The notes under the pieces were generated by a model. That model worked only from the letters and a program-made list of their open reading frames with translations. It made no database searches and was not told the DNA's origin. DNA of 64,000 nt, taken from the NCBI RefSeq assembly GCF_002953135.1, contig NZ_CP026372.1, positions 1,736,001-1,800,000 of the forward strand, given 5' to 3'. Both the position numbers and the translations under genes were made by a program. The stretch comes from Sphingobium sp. SCG-1 (GTDB lineage: Bacteria > Pseudomonadota > Alphaproteobacteria > Sphingomonadales > Sphingomonadaceae). Position 1 is the stretch's first letter. Every line of letters starts with the position of its first letter. Shown in pieces: positions 26,984 to 36,571 of this stretch.

Positions 26984-28156
26984 CTAGATCGTCCCCGTGA
27001 TGCCCTGCAGATGCGCTAGCAAAGCGTCGCCATTCGCCGTCCACGTGAATCGCAGCGCGGCCTCGCGCACAGTCTCGCGATCCGGCGGCGTATCGATCAG
27101 TTCCCGCACCGCCGCCGCAATATCGGCAGGCTCACGCTCCACGATCCGCCCTGCTTCGGGCCGGTCGAGCAACTCCCGTGCCCCGCCCACATCGCTGATG
27201 ACGATCGGTGTACCGCAGGCCAGCGCCTCGACCCACGCATTCGCCAGCCCCTCGGACGCGGAGGGCAGGGCCATCACATCGGCCGCAGCCAGGAACTGCG
27301 GCAATCGCTCATGCGGCACCGCCCCCAATATCCCGAGCCGGTCGGCAACACCCAGCCGCTCCGCCAGAGCCTGCAAGGAGGCCCGCTCCGGCCCCTCACC
27401 GATTAGCACCAGCGTCACGTCCGGCAAAGCGGGCAGGGCGCAGATCAGCAGCGATTGCCCTTTGCGCGGGATCAGCGCGCCCACGCTCACCACTACCGGC
27501 CCGGACAGCTTCAACTCCGCCTTCGCCGCCGCACGGTTCATCGGCGTGAAGCGGTCCAGATCGACGCCGGTATAATGCACCTTGATCTTGTCGCCCTCCA
27601 TGCCGAGCGCGATCATCGAGCGCCGCATGGCTCCCGACACCGCCAGCAGCCCGTCGGCCTCCCGGCCCGCGCGCAGCACGGCCTTGGCAGTCGCGGGCGC
27701 ATGGCCCCAGTGATGGATGTCCGCGCCGCGCGCCTTCACGGAAAACGGAATGCCCAATGCCTTGGCCAGCCGCGCCGCGACCGGGCCGTCGGGATAGAAG
27801 AAGCTCGCGTCGATCACGTCGAACGGCCGCTCGCCATGCAGGCGGCGCACCAGCGGCAGGATCGCGCGCGTCATCGTCGCCACATTGAACCGCCCGCCGA
27901 TCTTCGGCAAAATCGGGAAGCGCGGGCGATAGACGGTAAGGTCGCGCCAGCGTTCCTTCTCCGGCAATCGCGTCAGCGGCAGATAATGATCCGCCTTCGA
28001 CAGCGGCCATGGCGGGATGCCGATGGGTGCCACGACAGTGACATAGGCTTCGGGGCGGCTAGCGAGTTCCCGTGCCTGCCGTTCGACGAAGACGCCGAAA
28101 TTCGGGCGGCTGATGTCGGGAAACAGGGTGGATAGCATGAGGACGCGGATGGTCAT
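26984..28156 (-). CDS. GT4-family glycosyltransferase
   Basis: A 390-residue GT-B enzyme. The N-terminal domain contains FGVFVERQAREL and the C-terminal nucleotide-sugar domain has VSVGALIPRKGQ and the EX7E-type motif in SEGLANAWVEALACGTP. It transfers a sugar from an activated donor, probably in exopolysaccharide or lipid glycan synthesis. GGGGAG precedes ATG. No other polysaccharide genes are adjacent, so the substrate cannot be assigned. Confidence 0.85.
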   Translation of the reverse strand: MTIRVLMLSTLFPDISRPNFGVFVERQARELASRPEAYVTVVAPIGIPPWPLSKADHYLPLTRLPEKERWRDLTVYRPRFPILPKIGGRFNVATMTRAILPLVRRLHGERPFDVIDASFFYPDGPVAARLAKALGIPFSVKARGADIHHWGHAPATAKAVLRAGREADGLLAVSGAMRRSMIALGMEGDKIKVHYTGVDLDRFTPMNRAAAKAELKLSGPVVVSVGALIPRKGQSLLICALPALPDVTLVLIGEGPERASLQALAERLGVADRLGILGAVPHERLPQFLAAADVMALPSASEGLANAWVEALACGTPIVISDVGGARELLDRPEAGRIVEREPADIAAAVRELIDTPPDRETVREAALRFTWTANGDALLAHLQGITGTI

Positions 28157-28214
28157 TCCGCTCCCCTATAGCAGTTTGTTTAACAGGCCGTTAGCCACGC
28201 GCTAAAGCCACCCG

Positions 28215-28778
28215 TTACAGCGCGCGCACCAGCCGCGTCGCGACTGCGGCCCAAGGCGGATCGGCCAGCACCTGTTGCCGCGATCCCGCACCCAGCGGCA
28301 GGACATGGATCTTGTCCCCGTCGCGCCCGATCAGTCGCCCGAACAGGAAGCGCCCGCCCGGACGCGGCACCAGCACGTCGCGATTGAGCGCCTTGGCATA
28401 GGCATCCGCCGCGATCTTCTCGCACCAGATCTCGTCCCCGCCACGATAGTCGCCGATGCTCGCCAGCACGCGCACGCCCACCATCGCTGCCGTCGCGACG
28501 GGGGGCGTGAAGCTCTGCCCATGCGTCGGCGCCTTCGCACCCTCCGGCCCAATCAGCGCCGCGACTGCGACATTCTCCTGCCCCGGCATGTCCACCAGAT
28601 CGGCGGACGTGACGCCCAGCGCCGCCGCGATCCGGTTGAGCCAGCCGACTGAAACGGTACGCATTCCCGTCTCCAGCCGCCCGATCGTCTGCGCCGTCGT
28701 CGGCGGATCGCACCGCAGCGCGACATCCTCCAGCGTCAGCCCCTTTGCCTTGCGAACGTCACGGATGCGGGTAATCAT
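28215..28778 (-). CDS. XRE-family transcriptional regulator
   Basis: 187 residues with an N-terminal Cro/CI helix-turn-helix (KAKGLTLEDVALRC ... TIGRLETGMRTVS, about 9-48) and a C-terminal domain of about 100 residues (DYRGGDEIWCEKI, PRPGGRFLFGRLIG) that resembles a beta-rich effector domain of S24/CI type but lacks an obvious Ser-Lys pair. It is a probable repressor. It lies divergent from the DUF6456 gene and could control it. Confidence 0.75.
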   Translation of the reverse strand: MITRIRDVRKAKGLTLEDVALRCDPPTTAQTIGRLETGMRTVSVGWLNRIAAALGVTSADLVDMPGQENVAVAALIGPEGAKAPTHGQSFTPPVATAAMVGVRVLASIGDYRGGDEIWCEKIAADAYAKALNRDVLVPRPGGRFLFGRLIGRDGDKIHVLPLGAGSRQQVLADPPWAAVATRLVRAL

Positions 28779-28867
28779 GGGCTTGGTCCTGTACCTATCT
28801 GGTTTTTCGCTGTCCTACAGATTGGCTTGGGAGGCAAGGGAAATCCCCCGCCCTAACAGGAGCCGCC

Positions 28868-29335
28868 ATGTCCCGCCAGTTCGCCAGCTATATCGAGCAG
28901 ACCATAGAAGACCCGAACGGCGAACACTGCGTCGTGCTGGTGAACCGTGGCGAGTCGCCGATCACCTGGCTGCATGTGCGCGGCAAGATCACCGAGCGGC
29001 AATATCTCGCCGCAGAGACCCTGCGCCGCGACTGGGAGCGGGCGGGGCTGGGGCCGCAGGTCACGATGCACTGGAACCCCGCACCCGTCGCAAAGGGTCG
29101 GCACGGCGCACCCCGCGCGCCCGATCCCACGCTCGCGCAAATGTCCGCCCGCGATCGCTTCACCGCCGCCATCGACGCAGCAGGACCGGGCCTGTCCGAC
29201 ATATTATGGCGCGTCGCCTGTGCAGGCGAAGGCCTCGGCGCTGCCGAAAAAGCCCTCCACTGGCCCACTCGCGCGGGCAAGCTGGTGCTGACCTTAGCGC
29301 TGGACCGCATCGCCGATTTTTACCGGATGCGGTGA
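28868..29335 (+). CDS. DUF6456 protein
   Basis: 155 residues. The C-terminal half matches DUF6456 (SARDRFTAAIDAAGPGLSDI, AEKALHWPTRAGKLVLTLAL and DRIADFY), a helical domain seen in alphaproteobacterial regulators. An N-terminal part (EHCVVLVNRGESPITWLHVRG) may be a second small domain. AGGAG lies 6 nt before ATG. Divergent position to an XRE gene suggests a regulatory pair. The molecular role is unknown. Confidence 0.7.
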   Translation: MSRQFASYIEQTIEDPNGEHCVVLVNRGESPITWLHVRGKITERQYLAAETLRRDWERAGLGPQVTMHWNPAPVAKGRHGAPRAPDPTLAQMSARDRFTAAIDAAGPGLSDILWRVACAGEGLGAAEKALHWPTRAGKLVLTLALDRIADFYRMR

Positions 29336-29470
29336 GGGTTTGGGTGGAGAGTGGAACGGCGGCTTTCGGAGGGCTGACCGGCGATAGCAGCCGCTGCGCG
29401 GCAAAAATCATTCGGCAGCAATCGCTCCATTCGTACACATTTGGACAAAACCGCATCGACTTACAGCTTA

Positions 29471-30001
29471 TTAGTGGGCGACCACCAAGAGATACGGGTT
29501 AAAGGTTCTGGGATCATCCATCGGCTCCTCCCAGAACAATTTGTCAGCAGCCATGAAAACTCGATCCCCGGCTGCGCCAAGCCATACGAAGCGACACAGC
29601 TTCGGGAAGTTGGGCGCTTCGACGCAGAGGCGCTCACCCCCACGAAATCTCTCCGTTTCCCATCGGCCAAAATATGATTTCCGAGCACGGTGACACTCGG
29701 ATCGCGTCCATACACCATTGGCAGCGAAATGCTCACTCGGCGGGCATCCGCCCATCCAGAATGTTTTCACTTTTACGTTCGGGTAGGGGCGGTATGCCTC
29801 GTCGACATATAATGCGCGTCCGCGGAACGCGGCGCTGATCTGCTGACCGGTCATTGGCCGCCAGTTGGGCTGGTCCAACTTCAGAGGTGGTATCTCCGTG
29901 GCGATCAAGGCACCTCCCGGCTGTTTCGATGAGTGATTGTCGGGCGAGGCCATCACTGGGTTGGCGAGCACGAACACGAATACGACAAGTCCGATTCTCA
30001 T
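29471..30001 (-). CDS. Unknown secreted protein
   Basis: 176 residues with a signal peptide (MRIGLVVFVFVLANPVMA, cleavage near 18). Three cysteines (GGCPPSEHF, RSECHRARK, ERLCVEAPNFPKLCRF contains two more) suggest disulphides in the periplasm. GGGGAA precedes ATG. It stands alone between unrelated genes. The family is not recognised. Confidence 0.55.
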   Translation of the reverse strand: MRIGLVVFVFVLANPVMASPDNHSSKQPGGALIATEIPPLKLDQPNWRPMTGQQISAAFRGRALYVDEAYRPYPNVKVKTFWMGGCPPSEHFAANGVWTRSECHRARKSYFGRWETERFRGGERLCVEAPNFPKLCRFVWLGAAGDRVFMAADKLFWEEPMDDPRTFNPYLLVVAH

Positions 30002-30232
30002 TACGTTCCCCGATGGGCTGGTGGTCTTTCAGCCATCATATACATGTGCAATTAACGACCGCTTGCTCACAAATCTGGTCATCTATTCTTCGACTTACCG
30101 ACCTAATGAGTAGCCGGTTTCAAGAATTAGGATAATCTGGCGGCGTGACCAAGAACGGTCGCCGCTTGTCATAAAAGCTGTGCCTCCAATCCACACCCTG
30201 CTATGAACATACCAAGAACAACGGAGCGACTC

Positions 30233-30571
30233 ATGGCGAAACTTAACTATGTCGAATTTGCGATCGAGCACATTCCCACCGTCCGCCCCTTCTACGAAGC
30301 CGCATTCGGCTGGACCTTCACCGAATATGGCCCGGACTATGCCGCGGTCGAGGGCGGCGCGACTACCGCAGGCTTCAACGCCGACACCTCCCAACCCACC
30401 CCGCCGATCCTGCCGCTGATCGAAGTCGACGACCTCGAAGCCGCGCTGGCCTCGGCAACGGCGGCAGGCGGCGTCGTGCGGGTGCCGATCTTTGCCTATC
30501 CCGGCGGCCGTCGCTTTCATGTCGTCGATCCGGCGGGCCACGAAATCGGCGTGTATCAAAGCGGCCACTAG
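30233..30571 (+). CDS. VOC-family (glyoxalase-like) protein
   Basis: 112 residues with one vicinal-oxygen-chelate unit: NYVEFAIEHIPTVRPFYEAAFGW at the start and RRFHVVDPAGHEIGVYQ at the end, with typical metal-ligand positions at the C-terminal strand. ATG 30233 is preferred over an upstream ATG because GGAG lies just before it. Members act in detoxification or ring-cleavage chemistry; the substrate cannot be inferred. Confidence 0.8.
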   Translation: MAKLNYVEFAIEHIPTVRPFYEAAFGWTFTEYGPDYAAVEGGATTAGFNADTSQPTPPILPLIEVDDLEAALASATAAGGVVRVPIFAYPGGRRFHVVDPAGHEIGVYQSGH

Positions 30572-30585
30572 GGTCTGCTCGACAC

Positions 30586-30607
30586 TTGACGCGAACGTAA
30601 ACGTCAA
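30586..30607 (+). promoter_or_regulatory. LiuR-like operator before the MerR gene
   Basis: TTGACGCGAACGTAAA (30586-30601) matches the palindromic site known for LiuR-type MerR regulators (TTTACGTTAACGTAAA) at 13 of 16 positions, and CGTCAA follows, giving a second inverted pairing TTGACG/CGTCAA. It lies 20 nt before the MerR start, consistent with autoregulation. Binding is inferred. Confidence 0.5.
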
Positions 30608-30620
30608 CTACTTTCGCGGC

Positions 30621-31046
30621 ATGAAACATATGGCTCAGATAGCCGGCATCGAAATGCCCGATCTTACCGAGCGGGATGAATACAGCATTTCGGATTTGTC
30701 GGCGGAATTTGGCGTGACTGCGCGCGCGCTCCGCTTTTATGAGGATGAAGGGCTGATCGCGCCGCAGCGGCAGGGCCTCGCCCGCATCTATTCGCGCCGC
30801 GACCGCGCGCGCCTCGCGTGGATATTGCGCGGCAAGCGCGTCGGCTTCAGCCTTGCCGATATCCGCGAGATGATCGACCTTTACGACCTCAACGACGGCC
30901 GCGAAGTGCAGCGCCGTGTCACCATCGAAAAATGCACGGCACGCATCGACCTGCTTGAGCGGCAAAAGGCCGATATCAACGCCGCGATCGAGGAACTGGC
31001 TGCGTTCGTAGCCATTGTCGAGGCAGGCAGCCCAACCGACAGCTAA
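30621..31046 (+). CDS. MerR-family regulator, LiuR-like
   Basis: 141 residues. The winged helix-turn-helix (YSISDLSAEFGVTARALRFYEDEGLI, about 21-46) is followed by ARIYSRRDRARLAWILRGKRVGFSL and a coiled-coil dimer helix (KCTARIDLLERQKADINAAIEEL). LiuR-type regulators control branched-chain amino-acid and fatty-acid breakdown. The acyl-CoA dehydrogenase gene lies just downstream, and a LiuR-like site lies upstream. The frame is open upstream; ATG 30621 is chosen from family length. Confidence 0.8.
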   Translation: MKHMAQIAGIEMPDLTERDEYSISDLSAEFGVTARALRFYEDEGLIAPQRQGLARIYSRRDRARLAWILRGKRVGFSLADIREMIDLYDLNDGREVQRRVTIEKCTARIDLLERQKADINAAIEELAAFVAIVEAGSPTDS

Positions 31047-31124
31047 AGCAGCCGACAGCTAAAGGCTGCGGCGCTTCCTGCGCTTTTGCCAGACCGCACC
31101 CCAACGGAATTTCCGGAGAGAACC

Positions 31125-32930
31125 ATGCCCGTTTATACTGCCCCCGTCCGCGATACCAAATTCGTACTCGACCACGTCGTGCACATCGATCGCTACACCA
31201 ATCTGCCCGGTTTCCAGAATGCGTCGCCCGATATCGTCGAGGCGGTTCTGGAGGAAGGCGGCAAGTTCGCGGCGGAAGTTCTCTTTCCTCTCAACCAGGT
31301 TGGCGATCAGGAAGGCTGCACGCGCCATCCGGACGGCAGCGTGACGACGCCCACCGGTTTCAAGGATGCCTATGACCAGTATGTCGCGGGCGGCTGGACC
31401 ACGCTGCACGCTTCGGAGGAATTTGGCGGCCAGGGTCTCCCTTCTGCTGTCGCCACGGCGTTTGCCGAATATGTGCTCTCCTCCAACCAGGCGTTCGAGA
31501 TGTACCACGGTCTCACTGCGGGTGCGATCGCGGCGATCCTGGCGAAGGGGTCGGACGAGCAGAAGGCGAAATATGTCCCTAACATGGTGAGCGGCAAGTG
31601 GACCGGCACCATGAACCTTACCGAGCCACATGCGGGCACTGATCTCGGCATGATCCGCACCCGCGCTGTGCCGAACGGCGATGGCAGCTATGCCATCACC
31701 GGCACGAAGATCTTCATTTCCTCGGGCGAGCATGACCTTGCCGAGAACATCATTCATCTGGTGCTGGCCAAGACCCCCGGCGCACCGGAGAGCAGCAAGG
31801 GCATTTCGCTGTTCATCGTGCCAAAGTTCATCGTCAACGAAGATGAATCGCTGGGCGATCGCAATGCCGTCACCTGCGGTTCCATCGAGCACAAGATGGG
31901 TATTCACGGCAATTCGACTTGCGTCATGAATTATGACGGCGCGACCGGATGGATGGTGGGTGAGGAGAACAAGGGCCTCGCCGCGATGTTCATCATGATG
32001 AATGCCGCCCGTCTCGGCGTCGGCCTTCAGGGACTGGCGCAGGGCGAGGTCGCCTACCAGAACGCCGTGCAATATGCCAAGGACCGCCGTCAAGGCCGCG
32101 CGCTTACTGGCGCGTCGGAGCCGAACGAGAAGGCCGACACGCTCTTCGTCCACCCGGACGTGCGCCGTATGCTGATGGAAGGCAAGGCGCTGACCGAAGG
32201 GTTGCGCGCCTTGTGCCTGTGGGGCGCGCTTCAAGTCGATCTGTCCCACCTGGCCCAAACCGAGGAGGAGCGCCAGACGGCGGACGACCTCATCTCGCTG
32301 CTTACCCCGGTCATCAAGGGCTACGGCACGGACAAGGGCTTCGACATCGCTGTCGCCAGTCAGCAGGTCTATGGCGGGCATGGATACATCCAGGAATGGG
32401 GCATGGACCAGTATGTCCGCGATGCCCGTATCGCCCAGATTTATGAGGGAACCAACGGGGTTCAGGCTATGGACCTCGTTGGCCGCAAGCTGGCGCAGAA
32501 TGGCGGTCGTGCAATACAGGCGTTCTTCAAGATCATCGCGGACGAAGTGGCCATCGCCAAGGCCGAACCGCGCCTCGCGCCCTTCTCCGAAGCCCTGGAA
32601 AAGGCGAATGCGCAGTTGCAGGGTGCGACCATGTGGCTGATGCAGAACGCCATGCAGAACCCCAACAATGCCGGGGCGGGCGCTTATCACTATATGCACA
32701 TCATGGGCATCGTTGCGGTTGGCCTGATGTGGCTGCGCATGGCAAGCGCGGCGGTGCGCCTGCTCGATGCTGGCGAGGGGGATGCGAGGTTCCTCGAAGC
32801 CAAGCTCGTCACTGCGCGCTTCTTTGCCGAGCGCATCATGCCGGACGCAGGCGCGCTTCGCCGTAAGATCGAAGGCGGCGCAGAAGTGCTGATGGCGCTC
32901 GATCCGGAGATGTTTGCGACCGCGGCCTGA
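31125..32930 (+). CDS. Acyl-CoA dehydrogenase, long (about 600-residue) type
   Basis: A 601-residue FAD enzyme of the acyl-CoA dehydrogenase superfamily, with an N-terminal extension, the FAD/substrate motif TGTMNLTEPHAGTDLG, GTKIFISSGEHDL, and the catalytic base E441 in YEGTNG, followed by an extra C-terminal domain. This long form is typical of FadE- and DmdC-like enzymes. CCGGAGAG lies before ATG 31125, while the longer open frame lacks one. It is likely controlled by the adjacent MerR protein. Confidence 0.9.
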   Translation: MPVYTAPVRDTKFVLDHVVHIDRYTNLPGFQNASPDIVEAVLEEGGKFAAEVLFPLNQVGDQEGCTRHPDGSVTTPTGFKDAYDQYVAGGWTTLHASEEFGGQGLPSAVATAFAEYVLSSNQAFEMYHGLTAGAIAAILAKGSDEQKAKYVPNMVSGKWTGTMNLTEPHAGTDLGMIRTRAVPNGDGSYAITGTKIFISSGEHDLAENIIHLVLAKTPGAPESSKGISLFIVPKFIVNEDESLGDRNAVTCGSIEHKMGIHGNSTCVMNYDGATGWMVGEENKGLAAMFIMMNAARLGVGLQGLAQGEVAYQNAVQYAKDRRQGRALTGASEPNEKADTLFVHPDVRRMLMEGKALTEGLRALCLWGALQVDLSHLAQTEEERQTADDLISLLTPVIKGYGTDKGFDIAVASQQVYGGHGYIQEWGMDQYVRDARIAQIYEGTNGVQAMDLVGRKLAQNGGRAIQAFFKIIADEVAIAKAEPRLAPFSEALEKANAQLQGATMWLMQNAMQNPNNAGAGAYHYMHIMGIVAVGLMWLRMASAAVRLLDAGEGDARFLEAKLVTARFFAERIMPDAGALRRKIEGGAEVLMALDPEMFATAA

Positions 32931-32956
32931 TTACGACTATGCTGTCGGGCATGGAG

Positions 32957-32980
32957 CGGGGGCGGTGCGAACCGTCCCCG
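32957..32980 (+). terminator. Hairpin after the acyl-CoA dehydrogenase gene
   Basis: CGGGGGCGGT and ACCGTCCCCG pair over 10 bp (one G-U) around a GCGA tetraloop, then TTTGCG. It is a plausible terminator with a short T-run. Confidence 0.55.
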
Positions 32981-33699
32981 TTTGCGTCAAAGATATCTTG
33001 ACATCACGAACCATATAGGTTATACGCCACGACACTTCCAACGCACCTGATCGAGGCGAAGGCAAGTGAAGGTTCCTGCTTGGCGGCTTGGCTGTCATGC
33101 AGGAGCGGTCGGCGCGGAACCATCCAGCATAAGAAGACGGATATCCGCATACTGCCGGCGTTCTGGTATCGTGGACTGTAGGGGCGTCGCGTCAGCGGCC
33201 AACCAGTAATTGCCTCCAAATGCCCGAAAGGGAGCAGCAGACCCGCCGGATCGCCAAAACATAAAGCCTCGACGCTTTATACATACTTTAGGCTACCAAG
33301 TCGTCGAGCCTGGGTGACCGAGGCAAGGACGCGCCGACCGTAATCCTTCTTCTTCTTTCCGAAGCCCGCACCCGCGCGCTTGAAAAAGGCAATCCTACAG
33401 CCAGTGCACCCCGTCGCAAGCCCGATAACTATCGGGTCGCCCGCGAACAGCAATCGCGTACGGCGTTATATATTGACCTCACAAACGCTCCGCACGGCCC
33501 GCTCGCCTCTTCATGCACGCAAGACCGCAGTTACATCCGCGAACCATCCACCAGCCCGCGGTCGCTTTCACGAAAAAACCATGTCCATTCCAGAACGGAC
33601 TGAGCGCCGCTGATCCATGGCTGGCGAGCGGGGAGATGTGGCGCGGCGCTGATGATCTCCGGGCGGAAAACCTCTTCAATGCCCGAGTTTGCCGCCGAC
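32981..33699. other. Long region without a convincing gene
   Basis: About 720 bases between the acyl-CoA dehydrogenase terminator and mltG. Small open frames exist on both strands but none has a recognisable domain or good start. A minus-strand frame around 33,280-33,400 has a Lys-rich run (FGKKKKDYGRRVLASVTQAR), yet an overlapping frame is equally open. A 7-bp palindrome CCCGATA/TATCGGG lies at 33421-33436. It may be decayed DNA. Confidence 0.4.
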
Positions 33700-34671
33700 T
33701 TACAATTCGCCGCGCTCGCGTCTGATCTCGAACCAGCGCCGCACATTCTCGTTATGCTGTTGCAGCGTGTCGGCAAAGATATGCCCGCCCTTGCCGTCCG
33801 CTACGAAATACAGTGCCTTGGTCGGAGCAGGGTTCAGCACCGCCACGATCGACAGGCGGCCCGGATTGGCGATCGGCCCCTTGGGCATCCCCGTCATCGC
33901 ATAAGTGTTATAGTCGTTCACCGCCGCGATCTCCGACTTGCGGATGCGTCGGCCGAGCGGCTTGCCCTTGGTGATCGGGTAGATGATCGTCGGGTCCGCC
34001 TGTAACATCATGCCCGTCCGCAGGCGATTGCCATAGACGCCCGCGACAATCGGCCGCTCCGTGGGGACCGCTGTCTCCTTTTCGACGATGCTGGCCAAGA
34101 TAACGGCTTCCTTGGGCGTCTTCACGACGGTCGTCTTGCTGCGGTCCGCCCACAGCTTCGCCAAGGCTTTCGTCATCGCGCCCTGCATCCGCTTCAGCAC
34201 GGCGGCGCGCGTCTCGCCCTTCTCAAAGGCATAGCTGTCCGGCAGCACGCTGCCTTCCTGCGGCACGGGAATCGAGCCGGTAAGTTCGTCCTGCGCCATC
34301 AATCGCTCGTAGACGAGGATCGACGGCATCCCCTCCGGGATCGTCACCAACCGGGAGAGGGCAATGCCGCCCTGCAGGATCTTGAGGATCTCCGCATTGC
34401 TGGCATGTTTGGGGATCTCATATTCCCCCGCCTTGATCGGCTTGCCCGCGCCGAACACCTTCGCCCGCGTCAGGAATGCGTCGGCGGAGCGGATCAGGCC
34501 CTCGCGCTTCAGTTGCACGGCGGCGCTGGTCAGCGTCGCGCCTTCGGCAATGACGATCGTCTTGTCGACGCCCGATGGTCCGTCCGCCTTCCAGCCATGC
34601 ACGAACTGGAAAGCGACGAACACCAGCGCCGCAACGCAGACCGCAAGGATCACATAACCGATGCGGCGCAT
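33700..34671 (-). CDS. mltG: Endolytic murein transglycosylase MltG
   Basis: MltG cuts nascent glycan strands and helps end peptidoglycan chains. 323 residues: an N-terminal membrane helix (YVILAVCVAALVFVAFQFVH), a LysM-like part, and the YceG domain with the catalytic Glu in LASIVEKETAV followed by VAGVYGNRLRTGMMLQADPT. It lies 9 nt after fabF in the same direction, an order common in alphaproteobacteria. Confidence 0.93.
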   Translation of the reverse strand: MRRIGYVILAVCVAALVFVAFQFVHGWKADGPSGVDKTIVIAEGATLTSAAVQLKREGLIRSADAFLTRAKVFGAGKPIKAGEYEIPKHASNAEILKILQGGIALSRLVTIPEGMPSILVYERLMAQDELTGSIPVPQEGSVLPDSYAFEKGETRAAVLKRMQGAMTKALAKLWADRSKTTVVKTPKEAVILASIVEKETAVPTERPIVAGVYGNRLRTGMMLQADPTIIYPITKGKPLGRRIRKSEIAAVNDYNTYAMTGMPKGPIANPGRLSIVAVLNPAPTKALYFVADGKGGHIFADTLQQHNENVRRWFEIRRERGEL

Positions 34672-34680
34672 GGGAAGAGC

Positions 34681-35940
34681 CTAGATCGCTTTCATGACGA
34701 GGCTGGCATTGGTGCCGCCAAAGCCGAAGCTGTTGTTGAGCACGGCCTTCACCTTCCGCTCCTTGGCGACGTGCGGCACCAGGTCCACGCCCATGCAGCT
34801 ATCGGAGGGGTTGTCGAGGTTCAACGTCGGCGGAACAATCTGGTCACGCATCGCCAGGATGCAGAAGATCGATTCGACCGCGCCTGCGCCGCCGAGCAAA
34901 TGCCCGATCGCCGATTTGGTGGACGACATCGACATCGTGCCGATATTGTTCTCGAACAGCCTGCGCACCGCGCCCAGCTCCAGCTCGTCGCCCATCGGCG
35001 TCGATGTGCCATGCGCGTTGATATAGTCGATGTCGGACAGCGCCAGCCCCGACTTGCGCATCGCCATTTCCATCGACCGGAACGCGCCGGAGCCTTCCGG
35101 GTGCGGCGCGGTGACGTGATAGGCGTCGCCCGACAGGCCATAGCCGATCACTTCGGCATAGATCTTCGCGCCGCGCGCCTTGGCATGTTCATATTCTTCG
35201 AGGCAGACGACGCCTGCGCCTTCGCCCATGACGAAGCCGTCGCGATCCTTGTCATAGGGGCGCGATGCCTTCTCCGGCGTGTCGTTGAAGTTGGTCGAAA
35301 GCGCGCGCGCCTGCGAGAAACCGGCGATGCCGATCGGGCAGATCGCGCTTTCCGCGCCACCGGCCAGCATCACGTCGGCATCGTCCATCGCGATCATCCG
35401 CGCGGCGTCGCCGATCGAATGCGCTCCGGTGGAGCAGGCCGTCACGACCGCATGGTTCGGACCCATCAGGCCATATTTGATCGACACCTGACCGGAGATC
35501 AGGTTGATGAGGCGGCCATGCACGAAGTGCGGCGACACGCGGCGCGGGCCCTTTTCGTGCAGCACCAGCGATTCGCTCTCGATGCCCGGCAATCCGCCGA
35601 TGCCCGAACCGATGGAGACACCCATGCGATAGCGCTCTTCTTCGGATGCGTCGGTAAGGCCCGCATCCTCCAGCGCCTGACCCGCCGCGTCGATGCCATA
35701 GACGATGAACGGATCGACCTGACGCTGCACCTTGTGATCGACGCGAAGGCTGGGATCGAAGCCATATTCATGATCCGCAGGCTTCACTTCGCAGGCGATC
35801 CGGCACACGTAATCGGTAGGATCGAAGCGCTTGATGATGTCCGCGCCTGATTTTGACGCCAGAATGTTCTTCCAGACGGTCTCAACCTGCGCGCCCAGAG
35901 GCGTCACCATTCCAAGGCCCGTTACGACAACACGACGCAT
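34681..35940 (-). CDS. fabF: 3-oxoacyl-ACP synthase II (FabF)
   Basis: FabF extends acyl chains by condensing malonyl-ACP with acyl-ACP. 419 residues with the Cys of TACSTGAHSIG, the His of NAHGTSTPMGD and the His of KSAIGHLLGGAGA making the Cys-His-His triad. Length is normal. It lies between acpP and mltG on one strand; 179 nt separate it from acpP. Confidence 0.97.
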   Translation of the reverse strand: MRRVVVTGLGMVTPLGAQVETVWKNILASKSGADIIKRFDPTDYVCRIACEVKPADHEYGFDPSLRVDHKVQRQVDPFIVYGIDAAGQALEDAGLTDASEEERYRMGVSIGSGIGGLPGIESESLVLHEKGPRRVSPHFVHGRLINLISGQVSIKYGLMGPNHAVVTACSTGAHSIGDAARMIAMDDADVMLAGGAESAICPIGIAGFSQARALSTNFNDTPEKASRPYDKDRDGFVMGEGAGVVCLEEYEHAKARGAKIYAEVIGYGLSGDAYHVTAPHPEGSGAFRSMEMAMRKSGLALSDIDYINAHGTSTPMGDELELGAVRRLFENNIGTMSMSSTKSAIGHLLGGAGAVESIFCILAMRDQIVPPTLNLDNPSDSCMGVDLVPHVAKERKVKAVLNNSFGFGGTNASLVMKAI

Positions 35941-36119
35941 ACATCCGCTCCGTCAAATCTTACTTGTGCCAGTCTGGCAGGAGACGACTGGCAGGAATAG
36001 GGATAAACAGGAAAACGGCCCTCCTTCCACGGGGATGCCCGGGACGGAGAGCCGCTCAACCTTGGGTCGGCTCGTGCCGTGGCGAGGCCGTCAGGCGCCG
36101 CCGCGACCGAACTCCGTCC

Positions 36120-36353
36120 TTACTGCTTGCTGTCGATATAATCGATCGCATCCTTGACGGTGCCGATCTTCTCGGCAGCGTCGTCGGGAATCTCAACGCC
36201 GAATTCTTCTTCAAACGCCATGACCAGCTCAACGATGTCGAGGCTGTCTGCGCCCAGATCGTCGATGAAGCTTGCGTCTTCGGTCACCTTCTCGGCTTCG
36301 ACGCCCAGATGCTCGACAACGATTTTCTTTACGCGATCCGCGGTCTCACTCAT
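36120..36353 (-). CDS. acpP: Acyl carrier protein
   Basis: 77 residues, very acidic, with the 4'-phosphopantetheine attachment site S37 in LGADSLDIVEL. The start is ATG 36353, with AAGGA 7 nt before; the frame open further upstream lacks family similarity. It is the first gene of acpP-fabF-mltG. Confidence 0.97.
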   Translation of the reverse strand: MSETADRVKKIVVEHLGVEAEKVTEDASFIDDLGADSLDIVELVMAFEEEFGVEIPDDAAEKIGTVKDAIDYIDSKQ

Positions 36354-36571
36354 GAGCGGTCCTTCTTTCTGGGTAGTGCGGTTGAGACATGAATATCTGT
36401 TCAGCACGCCCTAGTGGCAAGGGAAGCGCTGTGCAAGAGGCAACGAATGCGCCGCCACCCGTGCTTTTGTCGCGCCGGGATCATAGTAGAGAGCGCTTTC
36501 CGGTGGACTGACCCGGATTTCGGTAGTCGCGCATTTACCGCCCGTTCACCATATTGGCGCAAACTGGCGCG

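Noticed and set aside
31059..32699. 546-residue minus-strand frame opposite the acyl-CoA dehydrogenase
   Set aside because: The plus-strand enzyme has all family motifs; the minus frame has none.
33700..36400. Long plus-strand frames opposite mltG and fabF
   Set aside because: Arg/His-rich mirror frames of well-identified high-GC genes.
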